This document shows, one piece after another, positions 8,661 to 16,726 of a DNA stretch of 64,000 nucleotides. The stretch is taken from assembly GCF_022049065.2 (NCBI RefSeq), contig NZ_CP095743.1, positions 945,001 to 1,009,000 on the forward strand. The letters are read 5' to 3'. Each line of letters begins with the position of its first letter. Position 1 is the stretch's first letter. Origin of the DNA: Niallia sp. Man26 (GTDB lineage: Bacteria > Bacillota > Bacilli > Bacillales > Cytobacillaceae). A program made the translations under genes and the position numbers. A model generated the notes under the pieces. The model was not told the origin of the DNA. It saw only the letters and a program-made list of their open reading frames with translations, and did no database searches.

Positions 8661-8765
8661 TTTTGCTTCGCGCCTTTAAGGCGGGCAGGATAAAAAAAGG
8701 GAGTATTATACAGCATTTATTATAAAAAAATACCTAATAGAAATGAAAATGGAGGAGCATAAAAA

Positions 8766-9809
8766 ATGAAAAAAATAGTTCAAGCATTTGCAGCATCATC
8801 TTTACTGTTATTGGCAGCTTGTGGTTCTAATGATTCAGGCAGCAACGAAGGAAAAGAGAAACTTGTTGTATCGACATGGGGCTTTAATGAAGACTTTTTC
8901 CGTGAAGAAATTTATAAGCCTTTTGAAGAGGAAAACAATGTAGAAATCGTTTTAGATACAGGCAATAATGCTGATCGTCTCAATAAAATCAAGCAAGGCA
9001 ATTCAGATGTAGATGTTATTTTCTTATCAGACTACTATGCACAGCAAGGCATTCAAGATGGATTATTTGAGACGATTGACCGCGAGAATATTCCTAATGT
9101 TGACAAAATCTATGATGTAGCGAAAGCTCCGCTAGGGGAAGAATACGGACCAGCGTACACAATTGCTCAGTTTGGAATTGCTTATAACCCTGATGAGTCT
9201 CCAATTGAAATCACTTCTTGGAAGGATTTATGGAGTGCAGATTTAAAAGGGAAAATTACCATTCCAAGCATCACTTCTACAACAGGTCCGATGATGGTTG
9301 ATTTAGCATCACAGGTGAGCGGTCAAGAAACATTTAACGAAGATGCAGCTTTCACATCCTTGAAAGAAATTATGCCAAGTGTTGTGAAGGAATACGGACA
9401 AACTTCTGAATATGTAAACATGTTTGCACAAGGCGAAATTGCAGCTGGACCAATTATGGAAATGTATTTTGCTGACTTGAAAGAAGCAGTTCCAAATGCA
9501 GAATTTGTAACACCGGCTGAAGGTGGTTATGCAGTAATGAACACAATGAATGTTATTAAAGGAACAGATCAAAAAGAGCTTTCTGAAAAATTCATCAACT
9601 ACATTCTCGGTCAAGAAGCTCAAGAGAAATCAGCAAAAAATAAAGTGGATTCTCCTGTAAATATTGATGTTGAGCTGACAGAAGAGGAAGCTGAGGGACT
9701 AACATATGGAGAAGACTTGATTAACAGTCTTCACACAATGGATATGAAATTCGTTAATGAGAACTTGAGCAAGTGGATAGACCGCTGGAACGGTGAGCTT
9801 ATTCAATAA
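8766..9809 (+). CDS. PotD-like ABC transporter substrate-binding lipoprotein
   Basis: 347 residues. Signal peptide with lipobox LLAAC (Cys19) for anchoring on the outer face of the membrane. The mature part is a two-lobe periplasmic-binding fold of the spermidine/putrescine (PotD, cluster D) type, with KLVVSTWGFNEDFF and DVIFLSDYYAQQG stretches. First gene of a seven-part set: binding protein, nucleoside hydrolase, two permeases, ATPase, adenine deaminase. Family membership suggests polyamines, but the company it keeps points to a nucleoside, purine base or a related compound; the ligand cannot be read from sequence. Ribosome binding site GGAGG nine bases upstream. Confidence 0.8.
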   Translation: MKKIVQAFAASSLLLLAACGSNDSGSNEGKEKLVVSTWGFNEDFFREEIYKPFEEENNVEIVLDTGNNADRLNKIKQGNSDVDVIFLSDYYAQQGIQDGLFETIDRENIPNVDKIYDVAKAPLGEEYGPAYTIAQFGIAYNPDESPIEITSWKDLWSADLKGKITIPSITSTTGPMMVDLASQVSGQETFNEDAAFTSLKEIMPSVVKEYGQTSEYVNMFAQGEIAAGPIMEMYFADLKEAVPNAEFVTPAEGGYAVMNTMNVIKGTDQKELSEKFINYILGQEAQEKSAKNKVDSPVNIDVELTEEEAEGLTYGEDLINSLHTMDMKFVNENLSKWIDRWNGELIQ

Positions 9810-9827
9810 GAGTAGGAGGAACTTGGA

Positions 9828-10763
9828 ATGCCTGAAAAGCTGATACTTGATGTGGATACAGGGATTGATGACGCGATTGGCATTTTGCTCGCCGTTAAAA
9901 GCAAAAACTTTGACCTGTTAGGTATAACGACAGTGAGCGGAAACGTCTCCTTGAATACCGCGACTATTAATACATGCAAAATACTTGATTTGCTTGGTAG
10001 TACAGAAATACCGGTTGTTAAGGGAGCAGAGTCTCCCTTGTTTAGAAAGCCGGTTTTTGAACATCGTATTCATGGAGAGGATGGCCTTGGCGGAGCGTTA
10101 AAGGATATCCCTGTAAGCAATGAGATAAGCGATGGCTTTGCACCAGACTTCATAATCAATTCAATTTTAAGTTTTTCTGGAGAGGTTACCTTAATCTGTA
10201 CCGGTCCTCTTACCAACTTGGCATTGGCTGTGAAAAAATGTCCTCAAATTACGAAGCATGTCAAAAAGGTGATTTTCATGGGCGGTGTAGTAAGAGGTGT
10301 CGGCAATATTACCCCAACAGCTGAGTTCAATGCTTATGTTGATCCAGAGGCTGCAAAGATTGTCCTTCAGGCTGGCTTTCCGTCCATTGTACAGGTTGGC
10401 TTGGATGTAACTAGAAAGGCATTGCTTACTAGAGATCATATTCAACAGTTGAAAGATGAAAAGCTTGCGAGCTATTTAGATGAAAGCACAAGCGATTATC
10501 AGCAAAAGTACTACTCCCGCTATAATGTGCATGCATGTGCCATGCACGACCCGTTAGCGGTCGGAATTGCCATTAACAGCAAGCTGGTGGTAACAGAGAA
10601 GCATTATGTGGATGTGGAAACAAAGAGTGAATTATGCGATGGTCAGTTTGTGTGTGATTTCCAAAACCGCTTGAACAAGGAGCCTAATTTAGAGGTATGT
10701 CTTGAAGTGGATACGGAAGCCTTTTTTGAAATGTTTATTGAAACTTTAAATTCTAAAAACTAA
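9828..10763 (+). CDS. Inosine-uridine-preferring type nucleoside hydrolase
   Basis: 311 residues, usual length. Cleaves the N-glycosidic bond of ribonucleosides to free base and ribose in the cytoplasm. The calcium-binding signature DVDTGIDDAIG is at 8-18, followed by the family motifs TGPLTNLALA near 125, MGG near 151, EFNAYVDPEAA near 166 and the catalytic-loop HDPLAV near 242. It starts 18 bases after the binding-protein gene, with AGGAGG upstream. With the adenine deaminase encoded at the end of the operon it could turn imported adenosine into hypoxanthine; the base preference (purine or pyrimidine) is not certain. Confidence 0.9.
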   Translation: MPEKLILDVDTGIDDAIGILLAVKSKNFDLLGITTVSGNVSLNTATINTCKILDLLGSTEIPVVKGAESPLFRKPVFEHRIHGEDGLGGALKDIPVSNEISDGFAPDFIINSILSFSGEVTLICTGPLTNLALAVKKCPQITKHVKKVIFMGGVVRGVGNITPTAEFNAYVDPEAAKIVLQAGFPSIVQVGLDVTRKALLTRDHIQQLKDEKLASYLDESTSDYQQKYYSRYNVHACAMHDPLAVGIAINSKLVVTEKHYVDVETKSELCDGQFVCDFQNRLNKEPNLEVCLEVDTEAFFEMFIETLNSKN

Positions 10764-10778
10764 ACAGGGAGTGATGAG

Positions 10779-11600
10779 ATGAAGAAAAGATATCTATACC
10801 TGTTGCTTCTACCAGGATTGCTGTTTTTAACTGTCTTTATGGTTATCCCAATCTTGTCGATGATTGGTACAACCTTTCATGATAATGGAACAATTAGTGT
10901 AAAAGGATATATCGATTTTTTTAAGGATGATTATTTCATCAAGATTTTACTGACTACCTTGCGTGTCAGCTTGTTGACGACGCTTATCTGTATCTTGATT
11001 GGCTTTCCGGTCTCTTATTATATTTCTAAACTTCAAGCTCGGAAAAAGGCAGTTTTCCTGCTGTTAACTATTTTTCCGTTGTTGACAAGCCCTGTTGTCC
11101 GCTCATTTAGCTGGATGATTATTATCGGGAAAAACGGAGTTCTGAACAAGATTTTACTAGGAGCCGGGCTTATCGACCAGCCGCTTGAAATTTTGTATAC
11201 ACCAACAGCTATTATTATTGGTTTAGTGCATTTATTCCTGCCTTTAGTAATTGTTACACTTGTTGGAGTAATGGAGAATATCGAAATGGATTTACTGCAG
11301 GCAGCAGAGAGTCTTGGGGCATCAAAACTCGGAGTCTTCTTGAAGATTGTTGTGCCGCTTTGTGTGCCAGGGCTGGTAATCGGCAGCATTCTCGTGTTTG
11401 TCGGCAGCTTTACAGCTTATACGACGCCAGCATTGCTAGGCGGAAAACAAAGGGTTATTTCGACGTTTTTATATCAAAATGCGATTACATTAAATGATTG
11501 GAAGCTAGCATCCATTGTAGCAACAATCATGATTGTGGTGACCTTTATTATTATTTCCATTATGAATGGAGTAGCAAAAAAACTTAATCCGAAGGGGTAG
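10779..11600 (+). CDS. PotB-like ABC transporter permease
   Basis: 273 residues with six predicted membrane spans. It contains the cytoplasmic EAA loop (DLLQAAESLGASKLGVFLKI, near 170-190) that docks to the ATPase. The family is that of polyamine and Fe3+ type transporters (PotB/PotH). It works as a heterodimer with the next gene product. Starts 15 bases after the hydrolase gene. Confidence 0.88.
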   Translation: MKKRYLYLLLLPGLLFLTVFMVIPILSMIGTTFHDNGTISVKGYIDFFKDDYFIKILLTTLRVSLLTTLICILIGFPVSYYISKLQARKKAVFLLLTIFPLLTSPVVRSFSWMIIIGKNGVLNKILLGAGLIDQPLEILYTPTAIIIGLVHLFLPLVIVTLVGVMENIEMDLLQAAESLGASKLGVFLKIVVPLCVPGLVIGSILVFVGSFTAYTTPALLGGKQRVISTFLYQNAITLNDWKLASIVATIMIVVTFIIISIMNGVAKKLNPKG

Positions 11601-11606
11601 AGGTGT

Positions 11607-12395
11607 ATGCAGGAAAAGAATAGAGGGTTGGCCCTGTTTACCTTCCTCGTTTTTGTTTTTTTACTAGGGCCTTTGCTTATTATATCAATTACTTCATTTG
11701 AGGGCGGAAGCATCTTGAAGTTCCCTCCTGAAGAGTATTCGTTTAAATGGTATGAAAATATTTTTCAAGTAGAAATGTTCTTGAGCACATTCAAGACATC
11801 TATCCTTGTTTCCATTGCCGGAAATATTTTAGCATTATTACTTGGCGTGCCAGCTGCATATGCGTTAAGCAGATTTGACTTTGCGGGTAAGGGAATTATC
11901 AATGGGATTTTTGTTTCGCCAATTCTTATTCCGGGAATTGTGTTAGGTTTTTCCTTCTTACGTTATATTGTGGTTGCATATGAGCTGCCGATCTATACTT
12001 CCCTATTTATCGGTCATACTGTCATCATGCTGCCGTTTGTTATTCGTGTTATCTCGTCAAGCTTAACAAACTTTGATTTTTCGATAGAGGAAGCTGCACT
12101 TAGTTTAGGAGCAAGCAGAATTGGCACCTTTTTCTCGATAGTTGTCCCGAATATAAAATCAGGCATAATTGCAGCTGTAATGATTGCCTTCTTAGAGTCA
12201 TTCAATAATGTTGATATCTCTGTTTACATGACAGGACCAGGTGTGAGCACATTCCCAATCCAGATGCTGTTGTATGTAGAGAACTACTTTGACCCTACTG
12301 TTGCAGCTATATCTGTACTGTTAATGATTATTACTGCATTGTTCATGTTTATAGTAGAACGATTAATGGGATTATCCTATTTTACAAAAAGATAG
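11607..12395 (+). CDS. PotC-like ABC transporter permease
   Basis: 262 residues, six predicted spans, EAA loop IEEAALSLGASRIGTFFSIV near 155-174. Second permease half, beginning six bases after the first. As in PotC, the N-terminal span is followed by an outside loop with the SFEGG and FKWYENIF motifs, which mark the polyamine-type family. Confidence 0.88.
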   Translation: MQEKNRGLALFTFLVFVFLLGPLLIISITSFEGGSILKFPPEEYSFKWYENIFQVEMFLSTFKTSILVSIAGNILALLLGVPAAYALSRFDFAGKGIINGIFVSPILIPGIVLGFSFLRYIVVAYELPIYTSLFIGHTVIMLPFVIRVISSSLTNFDFSIEEAALSLGASRIGTFFSIVVPNIKSGIIAAVMIAFLESFNNVDISVYMTGPGVSTFPIQMLLYVENYFDPTVAAISVLLMIITALFMFIVERLMGLSYFTKR

Positions 12396-12410
12396 AAGGG
12401 ATTGTTAAAT

Positions 12411-13472
12411 GTGGCTTTGTTTACATTACAAGACATATCTGTAGCTTATAACAAAAAAGAAATTCTTAAGGATTTCAATCTTGAAATCGAAAAGGGGCAG
12501 CTTGTATCCCTGCTTGGACCAAGCGGCTGCGGCAAGACAACAACGCTTCGTCTAATTGCCGGTTTCCTGCAATCAAATAACGGGAAGTTCTTGTTTAAAG
12601 ATAAAGATTATACAAAGGTTCCTGTTAACAAAAGAAACTTTGGGTTTGTGTTTCAAAACTATGCTTTGTTCCCCCATATGACTGTTGCTGATAATATTGC
12701 CTTCGGTCTTCGTTTGCGAAAGGTTCCGAAAGCAGAAGCTGTGAAGCGAGTAGAGCGCATGTTGGAAATCGTCAATCTAGAAGGATACGGTAAAAGATAC
12801 CCTGCAGAGCTCTCAGGTGGACAAAGACAACGGGTCGCAATCGCAAGAGCACTTGTCATTGAACCGGATATTCTCCTTTTTGATGAACCATTAAGCAATC
12901 TCGATGCTAATTTGCGTGTCAATATGCGTGTTGAAATAAGAAGAATACAGCAAGAGCTTGGAATAACAACGGTATACGTTTCTCACGATCAAGAAGAATG
13001 CTTCTCTATTTCTGATCAAGTAGCCATCATGAATAAAGGCATCATCGAGCAATTGAGCGATCCTGCAACCATTTATAAATATCCTGCAACAAAATTTGTC
13101 GCTGATTTTATCGGCTTCAAAAACTTTATTGAGTTTGATAGAAGAGAAGATAAAGGGGATATAGTGGAGCTGTATAAGAATGGCAGTATGTTTACTGTTG
13201 AAAAACATTCCCATATGACGCCAGCTAAAAAGGTTGGAGCTGTCCGGCCAGATGACTTCCTGCTTGCAGAATGGAACGAAACACAAGTCCTTCCTTCTAA
13301 TGGCATACCAGGAAAAATAAAGATTACAACATTCCTCGGCAGAAGCTATCAATATGTTGTCAGCACACCAATTGGTGAATTTACTGTTAATAAAGAGATG
13401 ACAGCACCATTTAATGTCGGACAAGTTGTAGTCCTGATTATTCCAAAGGATCAGATGGTGCTTGTAGAGTAG
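12411..13472 (+). CDS. PotA-like ABC transporter ATPase
   Basis: 353 residues. Walker A GPSGCGKTT, Q-loop FQNYALFPHM, signature LSGGQRQRVAIARAL, Walker B LLFDEPLSNLD, H-loop VSHDQEE, and a C-terminal TOBE-like domain (about 235-353). It energises the two permeases above. I chose GTG 12411 because AGAAGGG lies ten bases upstream; the longer TTG start at 12402 would touch the ribosome binding site. Confidence 0.9.
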   Translation: MALFTLQDISVAYNKKEILKDFNLEIEKGQLVSLLGPSGCGKTTTLRLIAGFLQSNNGKFLFKDKDYTKVPVNKRNFGFVFQNYALFPHMTVADNIAFGLRLRKVPKAEAVKRVERMLEIVNLEGYGKRYPAELSGGQRQRVAIARALVIEPDILLFDEPLSNLDANLRVNMRVEIRRIQQELGITTVYVSHDQEECFSISDQVAIMNKGIIEQLSDPATIYKYPATKFVADFIGFKNFIEFDRREDKGDIVELYKNGSMFTVEKHSHMTPAKKVGAVRPDDFLLAEWNETQVLPSNGIPGKIKITTFLGRSYQYVVSTPIGEFTVNKEMTAPFNVGQVVVLIIPKDQMVLVE

Positions 13473-13485
13473 GAGGGGTCAAACA

Positions 13486-15195
13486 ATGAAAGTAGATATG
13501 CTTATTAAAGAAGCAATGGTTTTTAACAGCTATTTCAAACAGTTCACAAAAGCAAATGTCGCTGTTAAGGATGGCAAGTTCTTTTATATAGGTGCAAAAG
13601 GCAGTGAAACGTTTACGGCAGAGAAAATAATAGAAGCTGCTGGCATGTATCTTGTTCCAGGATTGATTGATATCCACCTCCATATTGAAAGCACGATGGT
13701 TACTCCAGCGACATTTTCATACGGTTTGCTAAAAAATGGGGTCACCACGATTGTACCTGAGCCTCATGAAATGGCAAACGTGTTTGGAATAGCAGGTGTA
13801 AAAGAGATGATCAAGGCAAGCAAGAACTGTCGTTTGGACATGTTCTATGCTATTCCAAGCTCGGTTCCTGCAACTAGTATGGAAACTACTGGCGGAGCAA
13901 TTGAGATAGAAGATATCGAAGAATTGCTGCAGACAGAGAGAATAAAATGCCTTGGGGAAATCATGAATTATTATGATGTTATTTCCAAACCAGGCGGAAA
14001 AACAAACAAGATATTATCATATATGTCAGAGAATTATCCTGAGCTTATTATTGAAGGACATGTTCCAAAACTCCTTGATCTCGAATTACAGAGTCTGGCA
14101 TTTGCAGGAGTTACATCCGATCATACCCATCAAACAGTAGCAGGGATGAAGGAGCGTATAGCAATAGGGATGTTCCTTGAAATTCAAGAAAAATCAATGA
14201 CAAAAGAAGTTATAGATTATTTAATTGATCAAGATGTTGATGAGCATTTCTGTTTTGTGACAGATGATGTAATGGCAGATTCCCTGCAAAACAGAGGGCA
14301 TTTAAATGTTCTCCTGAAAAAAGCTATCGCAATGGGCATGTCTCCTGAGAAAGCGATTTATGCTTGTACTTATACACCAGCTGCCCGCATGCGAATGTAT
14401 GACAGAGGCGTAATTGCACCAGGCAAGCTCGCAGATTTTCTGCTAATTTCAGAGTTAGAAAGCTTTCATATCCAAGAAGTATATAAAGAAGGAACAAAGG
14501 TCTATGATGAGACAATTCCTTACGTACAGGAAGAAAGCAGCCAAGCATTTCCGAGCAGCTTCTACGAAAGTGTAAATCTAAACAAACTGGATGAAGATGC
14601 TTTTCAAGTGAAGCTTATGAAAAATGATGGCAAAGTAAAATGCCGAATAATGAATGTGAAAAACGGCTCTACCTTCACAGAAGAAAAACATGATGATTTA
14701 AATATAGAAGCGGGTATGCTGCAGTGGGAGGAAAGTGAATACGGACTTCTTGCTACATTTGAACGCTATGGCAAGAACGGCAATAGTGCAAGAGGGCTTA
14801 TTGGCGGGGATGTCCTGAAAAGAGGTGCTGTTGCCACAACTTATTCACATGATAACCATAATCTCCTTGTCCTAGGTCAAAATAAAGAGGATATGGTGAT
14901 AGCAGCGAATGAAGTAATAAAGCAGCAAGGAGGAATCTGCTGTGTTCATAATGGCGAAATTCTTGCAAATGTGCCGTTGCCTGTTGGCGGTATTCTTTCA
15001 GAAGAGCCTTTATCTATCATTTCTAAGCAGGTAGAACAATTAACAGCAACACTCCAAGCGCTTGGCTATGAACATTATAATGCGATTATGTCGTTAAGCA
15101 CTTTATCGCTGCCAGTAAGTCCTGCATTAAAAATTACAGATCATGGCTTAATTGATGTTAATAAAGGGATGGTTGTTCCTTTAGTGGTTAAGTAA
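13486..15195 (+). CDS. adeC: Adenine deaminase
   Basis: 569 residues, close to B. subtilis AdeC. Converts adenine to hypoxanthine plus ammonia. It has the amidohydrolase barrel with DIHLHIESTMVTP (62-74), the family-specific HxHIES signature, VPEPHEMANVFG downstream, SDHTHQTVAG and TDDV for the remaining metal/catalytic residues, and the C-terminal ADE domain with GGDVLKRGAVATTYSHDNHN. Starts 13 bases after the ATPase gene with a strong GGAGGGG. Last gene of the operon; its terminator has been split by an insertion sequence. Confidence 0.93.
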   Translation: MKVDMLIKEAMVFNSYFKQFTKANVAVKDGKFFYIGAKGSETFTAEKIIEAAGMYLVPGLIDIHLHIESTMVTPATFSYGLLKNGVTTIVPEPHEMANVFGIAGVKEMIKASKNCRLDMFYAIPSSVPATSMETTGGAIEIEDIEELLQTERIKCLGEIMNYYDVISKPGGKTNKILSYMSENYPELIIEGHVPKLLDLELQSLAFAGVTSDHTHQTVAGMKERIAIGMFLEIQEKSMTKEVIDYLIDQDVDEHFCFVTDDVMADSLQNRGHLNVLLKKAIAMGMSPEKAIYACTYTPAARMRMYDRGVIAPGKLADFLLISELESFHIQEVYKEGTKVYDETIPYVQEESSQAFPSSFYESVNLNKLDEDAFQVKLMKNDGKVKCRIMNVKNGSTFTEEKHDDLNIEAGMLQWEESEYGLLATFERYGKNGNSARGLIGGDVLKRGAVATTYSHDNHNLLVLGQNKEDMVIAANEVIKQQGGICCVHNGEILANVPLPVGGILSEEPLSIISKQVEQLTATLQALGYEHYNAIMSLSTLSLPVSPALKITDHGLIDVNKGMVVPLVVK

Positions 15196-15259
15196 GCAAT
15201 AAAAAAAGAACTAGATTTAAATAAAGTGTACCCTTTGTAAAGGACATTTTATAAAAAGT

Positions 15260-16120
15260 CTATGCTGCTGTAAGAAGATGATCTCTGTATTGAACAGGGG
15301 TCATCTTTTTTAAGTTCCATTGGTATCTATAGTAATTGTAATAAATCATATATTGTTTGATTTCCTTTTTTACTTCATCTAAACTTGTACATGTTTTAAT
15401 AGAGGCTTCATCTTTAAGATGGCCAAAGAATGATTCTTGGGGGGCATTATCCCAACAGTTTCCTCGTCTTGACATAGATTGGCGTAACCCTAATTTTTTT
15501 ACTGCTTTTTGAAAGATAGGACTTGTATAATGAACACCTTGATCGGAATGAATGAAAGCATCTTTTGCACACGTAAAGTTTCTGTTCTTCTTTAACTTCT
15601 TGAGAGTGACTGTTGCCAATTCCAAGGTCATTCTATCCGATACATGATAGGCTAGAATTTCACCAGTTGAACTGTCCTTAACTGCTGATAAATAGGCTCT
15701 TAGCCCTTTGCCGAAGGAAAGGTATGTGATATCAGTCAGAAGCACTTTCCCTGGAATCCCTTGCTTAAATTGTCTATTTAAAAGGTTTGGTACAACACGG
15801 TGTTCCATTGTAGCTTTCATCATTTGTCTATAAGGATTTGCCTTTCTAATCGGACAAATAATATTGTATTTCTTCATAATTCTTCGTATACGTTTTAAAT
15901 TATAGACAACTTTAAATTGACCCGCCAAAGTCATTTTAATTTGGCGTGCCCCTTTCTTACGATTCTTGAAATGAAATGCTTTTAAGATGATTGCCTTCAC
16001 TTCTTCATCCTGTTCATCTTTTCTCTTTCTTTGTTCGTGTGACTTTTGAGAAAAGTAATTATAGTAGCCACTTCTTGATACACCTGAGATATCACATAAA
16101 TAACTCACCATATGCTTCAA
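15260..16120 (-). CDS. IS3-family transposase OrfB (catalytic)
   Basis: 286 residues from a TTG, but the frame stays open upstream to about 16185 and would normally be made as an OrfAB fusion after a -1 frameshift. It carries an HTH_21-like region (GVSRSGYYNYF near 14-24) and the rve/DDE integrase core: first Asp in LLTDITYLSFG, second Asp in IHSDQGVHYTS, and Glu in NAPQESFFGHLKDE. All three catalytic acids are present and no internal stop is seen. Confidence 0.9.
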   Translation of the reverse strand: MKHMVSYLCDISGVSRSGYYNYFSQKSHEQRKRKDEQDEEVKAIILKAFHFKNRKKGARQIKMTLAGQFKVVYNLKRIRRIMKKYNIICPIRKANPYRQMMKATMEHRVVPNLLNRQFKQGIPGKVLLTDITYLSFGKGLRAYLSAVKDSSTGEILAYHVSDRMTLELATVTLKKLKKNRNFTCAKDAFIHSDQGVHYTSPIFQKAVKKLGLRQSMSRRGNCWDNAPQESFFGHLKDEASIKTCTSLDEVKKEIKQYMIYYNYYRYQWNLKKMTPVQYRDHLLTAA

Positions 16121-16176
16121 TTGGTATTTTTCAATTACCGAATGTATGAGGCGATATTTTTGGAAAGGAGGGAGAA

Positions 16177-16590
16177 CTACTTTTTCATCCTCCTTTCTGC
16201 CAAACGAATCTTTTTTAATAGTTCGTTTTCTGCCTTTAATAAATTATTTTGAGCTTCTAGTCTTGCGTATTTCTCTTCCATGCTAAGTTCTCTTTCACTA
16301 GGTCTTCCTGAATTCTCGTTTCTGGTATCTTGTAACCCAGATACCCCATTTTCACGATAGTTAGCACGCCATCTCTTTCCCGAAGAACTAACTCGAGGCA
16401 TACCAATAATATCTATATCGAACCCGCATTCCTCAAATATTACCCTTGGTAGCTTACCTTTTTCGTTTTCTGCGATAAAAATATGTTTAAACTCTTCCGT
16501 ATAAGTGATTCCTTTTGCACTTACAGATTTAACGTACTTATTAGCTGATAGTAGTTTTATCTCTTTCTCTGTAAAAATCCTATTACTCAT
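16177..16590 (-). CDS. IS3-family OrfA (helix-turn-helix, leucine zipper)
   Basis: 137 residues. N-terminal DNA-binding half, then a C-terminal coiled coil (RLEAQNNLLKAENELLKKI near 111-129) typical of IS3 OrfA. It ends with codons AAA AAG TAG; the minus-strand GAAAAAG at 16186-16180 is the likely slip site leading into the orfB frame, which reads on without a stop. Confidence 0.85.
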   Translation of the reverse strand: MSNRIFTEKEIKLLSANKYVKSVSAKGITYTEEFKHIFIAENEKGKLPRVIFEECGFDIDIIGMPRVSSSGKRWRANYRENGVSGLQDTRNENSGRPSERELSMEEKYARLEAQNNLLKAENELLKKIRLAERRMKK

Positions 16591-16726
16591 AAAAAATCTC
16601 CAGTCCCATGTTGTTTTTTCTCTAGTTGTGTTTCTTTATTATACAAAAAAGCACCCTATAGGTAGACTTTTTTTAGTGTCTACTCTATAGGGTACATTTT
16701 AAATGGATCTAGTTCTTTTTTTATAT

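Larger units (their letters stand above)
15223..16697 (-). mobile_element. IS3-family (IS150-like) insertion sequence
   Basis: About 1475 bases. Ends are imperfect inverted repeats that start TGTACCCT: left from 15227 (TGTACCCTTTGTAAAGGACA) and right, reading inwards on the minus strand from 16696 (TGTACCCTATAGAGTAGACA). A direct repeat TTTAAAT is found at 15216-15222 and 16698-16704, probably the target duplication; the exact ends are uncertain by 1-4 bases because spare bases lie between repeat and TG. It contains overlapping-frame orfA and orfB, both intact, so the copy may be active. Confidence 0.85.
15201..16722. terminator. Bidirectional terminator split by an insertion sequence
   Basis: AAAAAAAGAACTAGAT (15201-15216) and ATCTAGTTCTTTTTTT (16707-16722) are perfect inverted complements flanking the IS. 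Joined without the element they form a 16-base stem with an 8-base loop (TTAAATGG): a standard terminator shared by the converging adeC and peptide transporter genes. With the IS present the arms are about 1.5 kb apart. Confidence 0.75.

Noticed and set aside
8531..8765. Purine riboswitch before the nucleoside/adenine operon
   Set aside because: I looked for the conserved junction and loop sequences and did not find them; only a terminator of the upstream gene and a short GC hairpin are present.
15223..15227. Exact IS boundary at TG...CA with a 3-4 base target duplication
   Set aside because: The bases next to TG and CA (AAG and TTT) do not match; the TTTAAAT repeat a few bases out is a better fit, so the boundary is given as approximate.
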